A stretch of 64,000 nucleotides of DNA from JASTVH01 sp042862465 (lineage in GTDB: Bacteria > Pseudomonadota > Gammaproteobacteria > Pseudomonadales > Oleiphilaceae), in assembly GCA_042862465.1 (NCBI GenBank), contig JASTVH010000005.1, positions 186,001 to 250,000 of the forward strand, read 5' to 3'. Position 1 is the stretch's first letter; every line of letters starts with the position of its first letter. Below, piece by piece: positions 42,646-51,647 of the stretch. A model generated the notes under the pieces. It worked only from the letters and a program-made list of their open reading frames with translations. It ran no database searches and was not told the origin of the DNA. The translations under genes and the position numbers were made by a program.

Positions 42646-43602
42646 ATGACGTCACCATTACCTTTTGAAGACAGTATTCAGTACCTTGCGAAGCAGTTCC
42701 AACAGACGCCCAACAGCATTGCCCGCCTGATCTTGGGGCGGGGCGGGCTGTTTGCCGGTTTCGAGAGTGTCAACGTGGATCGGATCGGGGATGACCTCCT
42801 CCTGATGCTGTACAAGGCGCCCGATTCCGGCTGGCTCGATGATTTTCTGACCATCTGGGAACAGTGCCGGCCCGCCACCGCAGGCCGGGTATTGCTGCAG
42901 CATCGCTATGACCGCGACAAAGCCGTCACGGATACGACCGGAGAGCCACTTCACGAAATTCGCGAGGTGGAAGAGGATGGTTTGCGCTACGAAGTGGAGC
43001 TCGGGCGAACCCAGAACTACGGCTTTTTCCCGGATATGCGCCAGGGACGGCGCTGGTTGCGGGCCCGCGCCGAAGGGGCCCGGGTCATGAACCTGTTCGC
43101 CTACACCTGCAGTTTCGGGGTAGCAGCGCTGGCGGGCGGTGCGCGGTATGTGATCAACGTCGATATGAGCCGCGGTGTGCTCAATCGCGGAGAACGCAAC
43201 CACGGCCTGAACGGTCAGGATCTGGCCCAGGTGGTCACGCAGAAGCTGGATATCATGAGCGGATGGGCGCGGCTCAAGAAGCTTGCGCCGGCAGACATCA
43301 TCGTGGTGGATCCGCCCTCCAACCAGGGTAAAAGCTTCAATGCCGATGCTCATTACAAACGTCTGGCCAAACAGGTCGCGAAACTGTGCGAGCCCGGTGC
43401 CCAGGTGCTGTTCTGTCTCAACAAGCCTTTCGTGCGCACCGATGAATTTCGTGCCTGGGTGGAACGCTGTGGCTGGTGGGATTATGTCGAGCGCCTGGAA
43501 AACCCGCCGGGCGTGGTAGACCGGGAAGCGGAGAAAGGATTGAAGGTCCTGGTCTATCAGCGTCGTCAGGAGCAGCTGCCGATGCCGGACGATCGCGACT
43601 AG
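42646..43602 (+). CDS. Class I SAM-dependent methyltransferase, RlmI-like
   Basis: 318 residues. The catalytic half resembles RlmI/RlmK-type 23S rRNA methyltransferases: TQNYGFFPDMRQGRRWL, MNLFAYTCSFGVAALAGGA and the catalytic DPPSNQGKSF. The PUA domain of RlmI is absent; the N-terminus is a short domain ending HRYDRDKAVTDTTGEPL. The exact rRNA target is not decidable. ATG 42646 is used. Confidence 0.85.
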   Translation: MTSPLPFEDSIQYLAKQFQQTPNSIARLILGRGGLFAGFESVNVDRIGDDLLLMLYKAPDSGWLDDFLTIWEQCRPATAGRVLLQHRYDRDKAVTDTTGEPLHEIREVEEDGLRYEVELGRTQNYGFFPDMRQGRRWLRARAEGARVMNLFAYTCSFGVAALAGGARYVINVDMSRGVLNRGERNHGLNGQDLAQVVTQKLDIMSGWARLKKLAPADIIVVDPPSNQGKSFNADAHYKRLAKQVAKLCEPGAQVLFCLNKPFVRTDEFRAWVERCGWWDYVERLENPPGVVDREAEKGLKVLVYQRRQEQLPMPDDRD

Positions 43603-43630
43603 CACTCCATCAGGGTGATTTCAGAGAGCA

Positions 43631-44077
43631 CTACTGATCGGCGAACAGGATCCGGTGCATCACCACGCTGATGCGTGTGGTGTTACCGGACTTGAGGGCG
43701 CGCCGTATGAGATTGATATGAGTGTTCTGGTCAGCCTTCACCGGGGCGGGCCAGTCCTTTTCGGTGGTGTCCACCATCAGATCCGGGTCCTGGCTGAGGG
43801 CGGAGAGCGTGACGAAGGTGGATTGCGTTAACACCGCCTGGTCGATGGCAATCTGCGTGATGGTGTCCTGGAAACGGATAAAACCTTCCTCGGCCAGCCA
43901 CAGCATGGTGCCGAAACAGGCCATGTGGCGCGGGCTGTGAAGGCCGAACTCGTCCGGATTGTCGGCACCGGCTATATCCTCCACGTAGACGCTGGTCTTG
44001 CGCGGGAAGGCGTTATACAGCTGCTCCAGGATCAGCGCGGTGTCTCGGTAAAAATCCTCAATATGAAGGTCGGCCAT
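43631..44077 (-). CDS. Conserved protein of unknown function
   Basis: 148 residues from ATG 44077, which has GAGG five bases upstream (a TTG at 44113 would add 12). Soluble and helical. The segment ALILEQLYNAFPRKTSVYVED followed by SPRHMACFGTMLWLAEEGFIRF looks like a winged-helix arrangement, but it matches no family I can name. Convergent with the methyltransferase (28 bp) and about 90 bp downstream of alaA on the same strand. Confidence 0.7.
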   Translation of the reverse strand: MADLHIEDFYRDTALILEQLYNAFPRKTSVYVEDIAGADNPDEFGLHSPRHMACFGTMLWLAEEGFIRFQDTITQIAIDQAVLTQSTFVTLSALSQDPDLMVDTTEKDWPAPVKADQNTHINLIRRALKSGNTTRISVVMHRILFADQ

Positions 44078-44167
44078 GCTGCCTCGTGTGGCTGATTGTA
44101 CGGTTGCAGACAAGTGTAGTGCCCCTGAGACCGGGGCACCAATTCGCCGTGGTCCGAACGCTGGGAG

Positions 44168-45382
44168 CTATTGATCGTACTTGCTCAGGAAGCGGGCAAG
44201 CCGCTTGATGGCATCCTCCAGCTCATCCACCCGTGGCAGAAAGACCACTCGCAGGTGTTGCTGGTCCTCGATGTTGAAGGCCGAGCCCTGCACCAGCAGC
44301 ATGCGTTCCTGCTGCAGCAGGTCCAGTACCAGGCGTTCGTCGTCCTTGATGGAAAAACGCTTGGGATCCAGTTTGGGAAAGCAGTACAGCGCCCCCTTGG
44401 GCTTCACGCAGCTGACGCCGGGAATGTCGTTGAGGAGTTGGTAGGCCAGGTCCCGTTGCTCGCACAAGCGGCCGCCCGGGGCCACCAGGTCGTCGATGGA
44501 TTGATACCCCCCGAGGGCGGTCTGGATCGCGAACTGGGAAGGCACGTTGGAGCACAGCCGCATGGACGATAGCATTTCGATGCCCTCGACCAGGTCCCGG
44601 GCCCGGTGCTTGGCCCCACTGATGATCATCCAGCCGGCGCGATAGCCCGCCGCCCGGTAGGATTTGGACAGGCCGTTGTAGGTGAAGAACAGCACGTCGT
44701 CTGCCAGGGAGGCGGTAGGCACATGCTCGTGATCGTCATAGACGATCTTGTCGTAGATTTCATCGGACAGCACCACCAGATTGTGCTCCCGGGCAAGGTC
44801 CACCACCTGTTGCAGGAGGTCACGGGAATACAGCGCACCGGTCGGGTTATTGGGGTTGATCAGTACGATCGCCCGGGTGCGGGAGGTGATTTTGGAGCGG
44901 ATGTCGTCGATATCCGGGAACCAGTCCTGCTGTTCATCGCACCGGTAATGGACAGGTTTGCCACTGGAGAGGGTCACTGCCGCCGTCCAGAGGGGATAGT
45001 CCGGCGCGGGAATCAGTACCTCGTCACCGGTGTTGAGCAAGGCCTGCATGGACATGACGATCATCTCACTGACACCATTGCCGATGAAAATATCCTCGAT
45101 GTCCACGTCCGGTATGCCGCGTTGCTGGCAGTATTGCATCACCGCCTTGCGTCCGGAGAATAGCCCCTTGGATTCACAGTAGCCCTGGGCCTGGGGCAGG
45201 TTGTAGATCACGTCCTGCTGAATCTCCTCGGGCACGAAGAGTCCGAAGGGTGCCGGATTGCCGATATTGAGCTTGAGGACCCGGTGGCCTTCCTCTTCGA
45301 GGCGGCGTGCTTCACGCAGTACGGGGCCACGAATGTCATAACAGACGTTCTCAAGCTTGTGGGACTTATTGAAAGTTTGCAT
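44168..45382 (-). CDS. alaA: Alanine transaminase AlaA
   Basis: PLP-dependent class I aminotransferase making alanine from pyruvate and glutamate. 404 residues from ATG 45382 (an upstream TTG adds four). It has the AlaA N-terminus KSHKLENVCYDIRGPVLREA, the substrate segment NPNNPTGALYS, VVLSDEIYDKIVYD, and the PLP lysine in YNGLSKSYRAAGYRAGWM. Length matches E. coli AlaA (405). Confidence 0.94.
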   Translation of the reverse strand: MQTFNKSHKLENVCYDIRGPVLREARRLEEEGHRVLKLNIGNPAPFGLFVPEEIQQDVIYNLPQAQGYCESKGLFSGRKAVMQYCQQRGIPDVDIEDIFIGNGVSEMIVMSMQALLNTGDEVLIPAPDYPLWTAAVTLSSGKPVHYRCDEQQDWFPDIDDIRSKITSRTRAIVLINPNNPTGALYSRDLLQQVVDLAREHNLVVLSDEIYDKIVYDDHEHVPTASLADDVLFFTYNGLSKSYRAAGYRAGWMIISGAKHRARDLVEGIEMLSSMRLCSNVPSQFAIQTALGGYQSIDDLVAPGGRLCEQRDLAYQLLNDIPGVSCVKPKGALYCFPKLDPKRFSIKDDERLVLDLLQQERMLLVQGSAFNIEDQQHLRVVFLPRVDELEDAIKRLARFLSKYDQ

Positions 45383-45483
45383 ATTTCTTGGCAATCCTTG
45401 GATTCAGGGCGAGTGTCACGGAAACCGGGCTCGCACAGGCATGATGCTGGTTACAGACGAAGCCCGTTATTGTAGCGGAGGGA

Positions 45484-45897
45484 ATGAGTATGAAAAAAGT
45501 CGAGAAACCGGATGAAAAATGGCGGCAGGAGCTTTCCGAGGATGCCTATCGGGTCACCCGCGAGAAAGGAACCGAACCGCCCTTTACCGGAGAGTATAAC
45601 AATTGCAAGGAAGAGGGCCTCTACCGCTGCGTCTGTTGCGGGGCACCGCTGTTCTCCTCCCAGCACAAGTACGACTCCGGATCCGGCTGGCCCAGTTTCT
45701 GGCAGCCCGCCAAGGATGCTCCCCTGGAAGAGCACACGGACAGCAGTCACGGTATGGTGCGAACGGAAGTCCTCTGCGCGCGCTGCGATGCGCACCTGGG
45801 GCACGTTTTTCCCGATGGCCCCCAGCCCACCGGGCTGCGCTACTGCATCAATTCGGCAGCGCTTGAGCTGGATCGTGATGAACGGGAAGAAGAGTGA
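45484..45897 (+). CDS. msrB: Peptide-methionine (R)-S-oxide reductase MsrB
   Basis: Repairs the R form of methionine sulfoxide. 137 residues. Two CXXC zinc motifs (CVCC and CARC), WPSFW substrate pocket, and catalytic Cys in RYCINSAAL. No selenocysteine. Its stop shares one base with the start of the Tag-like gene, so the two are co-translated. Confidence 0.96.
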   Translation: MSMKKVEKPDEKWRQELSEDAYRVTREKGTEPPFTGEYNNCKEEGLYRCVCCGAPLFSSQHKYDSGSGWPSFWQPAKDAPLEEHTDSSHGMVRTEVLCARCDAHLGHVFPDGPQPTGLRYCINSAALELDRDEREEE

Positions 45898-46562
45898 TGC
45901 GCTGGCAGACCATCGAGGATCTTGCGCTCGTCCAGCTGGGTTCAACGGAAGCGCTTGAGGCACGGTTGCCGGCGGTGACCGCGAAAACCGAGCTGGCCCG
46001 GTTGCCGGATCGCTTCTTTCTCTCCACGATGACGCGACGCATCTTTCAGGCGGGTATGACCCATCGCGTTATCAACGAGCGCTGGCCGTTCTTTGAAGAG
46101 TATTTTTGGGGTTTCGAGCCGGAAAAGCTTGCACTGCTGTCGGAAGATCAGCTGGAACGCGCCATGCAGGAAACCCGCCTGATCCGCCATTTTGGCAAGC
46201 TGCGCACCATTCCCGTGAATGCGTCAATCATGCTCGATGTCAGCCGTCAGGCGGGTGGTTTCGGCCGTTGGCTGGCAGACTGGCCCGATGAGGACATCGT
46301 TGGGCTGTGGCGGACGCTGGCGAAACAGTTCGAGCGGCTGGGCGGGCAATCCGGGCCGCGATTCCTTCGCCTGGCTGGACGCGATACGTTTTTTCTCAAC
46401 AACGATGTGGTCGCAGCACTGATTAACCTCGAGATCATTCCGGACAAGCCGAGCGGTCGCAAGGCACAGGAGGCCGTTAACCGCCATTTCGTGGACTGGA
46501 TGGCTGAAAGTGGCCGCCCCATGGCGCATCTGAGTCGCATTCTTTCACTGACCGTAGGATGA
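45897..46562 (+). CDS. DNA-3-methyladenine glycosylase I-like protein
   Basis: 221 residues from ATG 45897 (GTG 45894 adds one). The HhH glycosylase core follows Tag: FQAGMTHRVINERWPFFEEYF, ERAMQETRLIRHFGKLRTI and a C-terminal GPRFLRLAGRDTFFLNNDV. The N-terminal cysteine/histidine zinc ligands of E. coli Tag (Cys4, His17) are not present, so the zinc snap is missing. Enzymatic function is probable but unproven. Directly coupled to msrB. Confidence 0.75.
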   Translation: MRWQTIEDLALVQLGSTEALEARLPAVTAKTELARLPDRFFLSTMTRRIFQAGMTHRVINERWPFFEEYFWGFEPEKLALLSEDQLERAMQETRLIRHFGKLRTIPVNASIMLDVSRQAGGFGRWLADWPDEDIVGLWRTLAKQFERLGGQSGPRFLRLAGRDTFFLNNDVVAALINLEIIPDKPSGRKAQEAVNRHFVDWMAESGRPMAHLSRILSLTVG

Positions 46563-46600
46563 AAGATCCAATAGCGACCTTTCTTGTTTCTCACAAAAAG

Positions 46601-46612
46601 ATTGTGCACAAT
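46601..46612. promoter_or_regulatory. Perfect palindrome upstream of gpx, candidate OspR/OhrR operator
   Basis: ATTGTGCACAAT is an exact 12-bp palindrome, 28 bp before the gpx start, overlapping a weak -10 (CACAAT) of a promoter with TTGTTT at 46584-46589. Position suits repression by the regulator encoded in the same operon. Confidence 0.5.
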
Positions 46613-46640
46613 TAAATAGACAACAAGCTAAGGAGGTAGC

Positions 46641-47129
46641 ATGAACGCTAACGCATCGATTTACGATATTCCGGTCAAGGACATCAAAGGCCAGGAAAAG
46701 GACCTCAGTGACTACAAGGGGCAGGTACTGCTGATCGTTAACACTGCAAGCAAATGTGGCTTCACACCGCAGTTCGAAGGCCTGCAATCCATTTACAAGG
46801 ACTATAAGGACCAGGGTTTTAGCGTGTTGGGCTTTCCCTGTAACCAGTTCCTGTCTCAGGATCCGGGCTCCGAGGATGAGATCAGCCAGTTCTGTTCGCT
46901 CAATTACGGGGTCGATTTCCCGATGTTCTCCAAGATCGACGTTAATGGTGACAACACCCACCCGCTGTTTCGCTTCCTGAAATCCCAAGCCAAGGGGGTC
47001 ATGGGCTCTGAAAAGGTGAAATGGAACTTCACCAAATTCCTGGTAAATCGTGACGGCGAAGTGGTCAAGCGCTATTCCCCGCAAACCAAGCCGGACGCCT
47101 TGCGCAAGGATATCGAGGAGCTGCTGTAA
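46641..47129 (+). CDS. Glutathione peroxidase family protein (thioredoxin-type peroxidase)
   Basis: 162 residues. The Gpx peroxidatic site is a cysteine in NTASKCGFTPQF, not selenocysteine; Gln and Trp partners are seen in GFPCNQF and VKWNFTKFLV. Reduces hydroperoxides in the cytosol; reductant (thioredoxin or glutathione) not resolved. Strong AGGAGG Shine-Dalgarno. The regulator gene starts 10 bp later, the same arrangement as gpx-ospR of Pseudomonas aeruginosa. Confidence 0.94.
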   Translation: MNANASIYDIPVKDIKGQEKDLSDYKGQVLLIVNTASKCGFTPQFEGLQSIYKDYKDQGFSVLGFPCNQFLSQDPGSEDEISQFCSLNYGVDFPMFSKIDVNGDNTHPLFRFLKSQAKGVMGSEKVKWNFTKFLVNRDGEVVKRYSPQTKPDALRKDIEELL

Positions 47130-47139
47130 GAGGGCGGAC

Positions 47140-47601
47140 ATGAAAACCGATAACCCCGATTCCGCCCTGGCACTGGACAGCCAGCTCTGCTTTGCCCTGT
47201 ACGCGGCCAACCGCGCCGTAACCAAGCTTTATCGTCCGTTGCTGGAAGAGCTCGAGCTGACCTACCCTCAGTACCTGGTGATGCTGGTGCTGTGGGAATC
47301 GGCCGGTCTGGATGAAGCCGTTTCGGTCTCGAGCCTGGGCAAGCGCCTTAGGCTGGACAGTGGCACGCTGACTCCGTTGCTCAAGCGTATGGAAACCCAT
47401 GGCTTGCTGGTACGGGAACGGCTGGCAACGGACGAACGAGTGGTCCAGGTCCGGCTAACCGGGCAGGGCGCCGACCTCAGGCAGCGGGCGCGGCGGGTGC
47501 CTGTGGAGGTGTTGTGTCGTTCCGGGATGAGCCTCGACGAGACAGCGTCCCTGCGCGATGCACTCCGCGCTATGCTCGATCGTCTCGAAGCACCGGAATG
47601 A
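47140..47601 (+). CDS. MarR-family peroxide-sensing regulator, OhrR/OspR type
   Basis: 153 residues from ATG 47140 (upstream frame overlaps gpx and is a shadow). Winged-helix MarR fold with the OhrR hallmarks: reactive Cys17 in SQLCFALYAANRAVTKLYRPLL, LTYPQYLVMLVLWE, and a second cysteine, Cys126, placed like the resolving cysteine of two-cysteine OhrR proteins. Organic hydroperoxides oxidise Cys17 and release DNA in this family. It likely controls its own gpx operon through the palindrome at 46601-46612. Confidence 0.9.
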   Translation: MKTDNPDSALALDSQLCFALYAANRAVTKLYRPLLEELELTYPQYLVMLVLWESAGLDEAVSVSSLGKRLRLDSGTLTPLLKRMETHGLLVRERLATDERVVQVRLTGQGADLRQRARRVPVEVLCRSGMSLDETASLRDALRAMLDRLEAPE

Positions 47602-47628
47602 TCGTCGCCGTTCGTGGTAGGTGGTGAT

Positions 47629-49950
47629 TTACTGCGGCACCTTGGCCAACGCCCAGCGGCTCAGGGTCTGTCGCAGTGAATCCAGGCTGTAGGGCTTGGT
47701 GATGTAATCATTCATGCCGGCGCGCAGGCACTGTTCCCGGTCGCCCCGCATCACGTTGGCGGTGACTGCAATGATGGGGATCTGCTTGAGGTTCATCTCC
47801 CCCCGGATCCGTCGCGTTGCCTCGAAACCGTCCATGACTGGCATCTGGCAATCCATCAGGACCATATCGAAAGGGCGCTGCTTGAGGGCCACCAGAGCGC
47901 GCTCCCCGTTTTCAGCCAGTTCAACGTCATGGCCCAGTTTACGCAGCATGCCACTGGCGACGATCTGATTGACGCGGTTGTCTTCCACCAGAAGAATGCG
48001 CATTTTCGGCATTTCCTGTGGGGTCGCCTGCTCGCTGCTGACGTCCTCTTCCTCGCGCGTGGTTTCCGGTGTCAGTACCTGAACGAGCGTTTTGCTCAGT
48101 TGGCGCCGGACCAGGGGCAGGGCAATGTGCCCGCGAATCCGGTTGCTGCACTCGCCGCTGTCGCCGGTACCCAGCTGTACGATAGGCACGTCTTGGGGGA
48201 CCCGGGTCAAATCACACCCCTCGGGAAGAGGGAACGCCGCCAGCAGCACTTCGGCTTCCTGCGGAGCATCGCTCACTATCAGATGCCAGGCTTTGAGTTG
48301 TCGCTCCAGGGGTGGGCGATGCGGGTTATCCGGAGCCATCCAGAGGCAGACGCACTTGCCGGCAAAATCGGACGTCCCGGGCAGGCGCTCGACCTCCGTA
48401 ACGGGCACCTTCAGGGGCAGGGACACCTCGAATGTCGTGCCTTCGTTCTCTTCCGATTCCAGCCGGATCTGGCCATGCATTCTTTCCACCAACTGGCGGC
48501 ACAGGGTGAGCCCGAGGCCGGTCCCTCCAAAACGCCGTGCGGTATCTGTATGGGCTTGCGCGAAGGGCGAGAAAATTTTGCGCTGGTCGGCTTCGGACAG
48601 GCCAATGCCGGTGTCCGTAACGGTGATCAGGGTATTTTCGCCCTGATGGCGGATGCCGAGTGTCACATTGCCTTTCGGAGTGAACTTGATGCCGTTGCCC
48701 AGCAGGTTGTTGATGATCTGGCGCAGACGGGTCGGATCGCCGACAAAGTTTTCCGGCAAATCGGGATCGATATCCGTCACCACATCCACACCCTTGCGCT
48801 GACCCTGCTCGGCAAGCAGCGAGGCACATTCCTCACCAAGATGGCGGAGGTTGAATTCGATCTGCTCCAGCTCCAGCTTGCCGGCTTCGACTTTCGAGAT
48901 ATCGAGAATATCGTTGAGGAGATTAAGCAGGCTGTAGCCGGCGTTGTGGGCGATCTCGAGGCGGTTGCGCTGTGAGGCGGGCAGATCGTCGTCCTCCATG
49001 GCCAGGGAGAGCATGCCCAACAAACCATTGAGTGGGGTACGGATCTCGTGGCTCATGCTGGCAAGGAAATCCGCCCGGGCCCTGGCCCGGGCCAGAGCAT
49101 CTTCCTTGGCATCGATCAGTGCACGGTTGCTGCGTTCAAGTGCCGTGTTCTTGTCGGATATCTCTCGGGTGCGCGCCTCGACAATCTGCGCTAGCTGCTC
49201 GTTATAGGTTTTGAGCCGCCCTTCGGCCTGTCGCAGTTTCTGTAGGTTGCCGTCGATACTGTCCAGGTGTTCGTTGGTGATGCGCACCAACAGGCCAATC
49301 TCGTCTTCATCGTGCCCCGACGGGGTGGGCAGACGGACCTTTTCCGGGGCTTCGGCATCCACGCTGGATAGAGACTGGATCACCTTGAGCAACGGTTTGG
49401 TCAGCACCAGATAGAAAACGAACAACAGGATAACCGAGAGGATCAGGCTCTTGATGAAACCGCTTAATAGCGTATAGAGGGCTCGATTGAGGAAGCTGGT
49501 GCCATAGTAGTAGGTGTCGATGACGACAAACAGCTTGCCGAGATCGATTTCCGCCAGTTGCGGTACCCGTAGCTGTTCTTCGTAGCGGCGCTCGGGGCCG
49601 AAAAGGAGGTCGCTCAGCCAGCGGTAGGGGGAGTTGGGTAGCTGGCGCTGGCGTTCTGCGAGGATGCGGCCATCGGGATCAACGATCCGGGCCTGAACGA
49701 TGGCAGGGTGCTGCAGCAGGCCCTCGAGCAGTTCTTCCGCGAGGCGGGTGTCGATGTTGTAGGCAATCTGGGAAGCCGGGCTGTGACTGATGTCCATCAG
49801 GGCCCGGATTTCTTCGTCCATGTTGCGGCTGGCATTGAAATAATCGATGGTGACCTGGACCAGGTTCAGGAAGACGCCCAGCACCAATGCCAGCAATACC
49901 GTATCCCGCGTCAGTCGAAACGAGAGCCGTTTTTTGACATCAATCTTCAC
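47629..49950 (-). CDS. Hybrid sensor histidine kinase with receiver domain
   Basis: 773 residues, inner membrane. Helices at about 18-37 and 159-183 flank a periplasmic sensor of about 120 residues. A HAMP-like linker and coiled coil (to about 290) lead to HisKA with phospho-His301 (SMSHEIRTPLNG), HATPase (NLLGNGIKFTP, FGGTGLGLTL), a degenerate second receiver-like region (525-630) and a true receiver with Asp700 (LMDCQMPVMDG). No HPt domain, so a separate HPt and response regulator must exist elsewhere. BarA-like in layout but without HPt. Convergent with ospR. Confidence 0.93.
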   Translation of the reverse strand: MKIDVKKRLSFRLTRDTVLLALVLGVFLNLVQVTIDYFNASRNMDEEIRALMDISHSPASQIAYNIDTRLAEELLEGLLQHPAIVQARIVDPDGRILAERQRQLPNSPYRWLSDLLFGPERRYEEQLRVPQLAEIDLGKLFVVIDTYYYGTSFLNRALYTLLSGFIKSLILSVILLFVFYLVLTKPLLKVIQSLSSVDAEAPEKVRLPTPSGHDEDEIGLLVRITNEHLDSIDGNLQKLRQAEGRLKTYNEQLAQIVEARTREISDKNTALERSNRALIDAKEDALARARARADFLASMSHEIRTPLNGLLGMLSLAMEDDDLPASQRNRLEIAHNAGYSLLNLLNDILDISKVEAGKLELEQIEFNLRHLGEECASLLAEQGQRKGVDVVTDIDPDLPENFVGDPTRLRQIINNLLGNGIKFTPKGNVTLGIRHQGENTLITVTDTGIGLSEADQRKIFSPFAQAHTDTARRFGGTGLGLTLCRQLVERMHGQIRLESEENEGTTFEVSLPLKVPVTEVERLPGTSDFAGKCVCLWMAPDNPHRPPLERQLKAWHLIVSDAPQEAEVLLAAFPLPEGCDLTRVPQDVPIVQLGTGDSGECSNRIRGHIALPLVRRQLSKTLVQVLTPETTREEEDVSSEQATPQEMPKMRILLVEDNRVNQIVASGMLRKLGHDVELAENGERALVALKQRPFDMVLMDCQMPVMDGFEATRRIRGEMNLKQIPIIAVTANVMRGDREQCLRAGMNDYITKPYSLDSLRQTLSRWALAKVPQ

Positions 49951-50060
49951 AGTCCACCAGCCTTCCTGTGCGAATAAAGGCTTCGGCCCACCCCTGTTGG
50001 CTCGAAGCTTCCCTTAGGTCTTGAACGATACGGTGCAGTCTGGCCCGGTCGAAGGCACGC

Positions 50061-50840
50061 CTAATCGTCGTAATCGGCCTTCTTTTTCCAGCCCTCTTCT
50101 TCCTGGATAAATTCATCCCAGGCGTTTTCGATTTTTTCCTGTTGCTTATCCACGGCGACGGGTTTGCCCTGTTCGTCCTGGATAGCCTGGTCAATACGCC
50201 TGATCTGTTCCCGGTAGCCCAGTATCAGTTTCTGTGCCGGCTCATAATCGCGTACCTTGGACAGCTCATCAATGGCCCGCTGGTATAACAGCGCACCCTT
50301 GCGCGCCTTGCCGTTACGAATCTGCTCCTGGGCCATGGCGGCTTGCACTTCGGCCTGGGTCTTGCGGGCCAGGAATACGATGTGTTTCAGGTAGCGCTTG
50401 GCGGTTGCCGTATCGATTTTGCCTTTCTTCTGAGCGGCTTCGACGAGCTTGAACAGCGACTGAAGCAGAGCCTTGATTTCCTTCGCGGCGGCAGGCGTGG
50501 AGATTTTGACCGGTTGTTGGCCGTCGTTGCCCAGGCCGGTCTGAATCAGCTCCTGATCGCGCTGAATCATGCTATCCACATTGCGGGTCGATCCCAGCTC
50601 CCGCATTTTTTCAGCCAACTCGATGGCACGTTCGAGGATCAGCTGACGCAACTGCTTGTTGAGATACTGCGGGGGGAGTTCATCGATCAGGCGATGAACA
50701 TGACGGTAAGCGTCCTCCGTCGCCGTAATCTTGCGGATCCTCTCGATGCGGGCCTTTTCGCGGGCCTGACTGACGAAGATCACCAGTATCGAAATGGCGG
50801 CGATAACAAAGAGAATCAGTACAACGGTAGCTGTTGACAT
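50061..50840 (-). CDS. Single-span membrane protein of unknown function
   Basis: 259 residues. One N-terminal helix (TVVLILFVIAAISILVIFV) and a long charged, mostly helical cytosolic part with coiled-coil character (RIERIRKITATEDAYRHVHRLIDEL; AVDKQQEKIENAWDEF). No enzymatic motif. It lies 110 bp upstream of the hybrid kinase gene on the same strand; a functional link is possible but not shown. I do not recognise the family. Confidence 0.75.
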   Translation of the reverse strand: MSTATVVLILFVIAAISILVIFVSQAREKARIERIRKITATEDAYRHVHRLIDELPPQYLNKQLRQLILERAIELAEKMRELGSTRNVDSMIQRDQELIQTGLGNDGQQPVKISTPAAAKEIKALLQSLFKLVEAAQKKGKIDTATAKRYLKHIVFLARKTQAEVQAAMAQEQIRNGKARKGALLYQRAIDELSKVRDYEPAQKLILGYREQIRRIDQAIQDEQGKPVAVDKQQEKIENAWDEFIQEEEGWKKKADYDD

Positions 50841-51011
50841 GCGCTAGCAATCTTAATGGTCTGTGGCCATGTTTAAATCATCGTTCTGCGGTCCGCCTGC
50901 GCCCCAAGACCGGATCGGAATGGACAAAAGCAGGACAGCCGGTTTGGCGGAGTATAGCTCAGAAAGCCCGGTATTGCGCGAAAGGCCGTTCAAGGAATGA
51001 TTAGCCGTTGC

Positions 51012-51512
51012 CTAATCCCCCTGTATTCCCTTGGGCGTAAGGAGCAGCTGGAGTTTGCCGGGCTCATCGCCGCACTGTTTCCAACACTCCACTTTGAACC
51101 GGATGGCGGCGAGGCCGCAGGTGGGCAGGTTGGCGAGTGTCGTGTCACTTAGGCGGCCAATAAAATCGGTGAGACCGGGATTGTGAGCGCAGAGCAGGGC
51201 ATGGTCGTATTGGTTCGCAAGGCCATGAACGAGACGCAGAAGTGCCTGCCAATCCGCCATATAGAGGCCCTGTTTCTCTTCCCAGGGGATTCGGCCGGGC
51301 GGTAGCTGGTTGGCCAGGGCCAGTATGGTGTCTCGGGCGCGACGGGCAGGACTGGACAGTACACACTCAATGGGGAGTTGCAGGGCGGATAGTGCGGCGC
51401 CCATGCTGGCGAGCTGGCGGTCACCCCGGGCGCTCAGGGGGCGGTCGATATCCGCAAGGTCAGGGTCTTTCCAGGCGGATTTGGCGTGTCTGAGTACGTA
51501 GAGTGTTTTCAT
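51012..51512 (-). CDS. sixA: Phosphohistidine phosphatase SixA
   Basis: 166 residues from ATG 51512; the much longer open frame upstream, antisense to lysR, is not coding. The histidine-phosphatase RHG motif is VLRHAKSAW with catalytic His9, the second His is in LLCAHNPGLTDF. SixA removes phosphate from His in HPt domains (ArcB) or PTS proteins in E. coli. Divergent from the LysR gene. Confidence 0.9.
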   Translation of the reverse strand: MKTLYVLRHAKSAWKDPDLADIDRPLSARGDRQLASMGAALSALQLPIECVLSSPARRARDTILALANQLPPGRIPWEEKQGLYMADWQALLRLVHGLANQYDHALLCAHNPGLTDFIGRLSDTTLANLPTCGLAAIRFKVECWKQCGDEPGKLQLLLTPKGIQGD

Positions 51513-51647
51513 GATCAAGGCGGCTCCCGTCCCCCAGCACGGGCCCGGAAAATCCAGCGTCGCTGGCGACTGCACGGCCGGGACGGTTTTGGCGTATGAT
51601 GGGGCTTTCCGTTTGTCGATTGTAGTCTCTTTATCTGGTAGTGCTGA

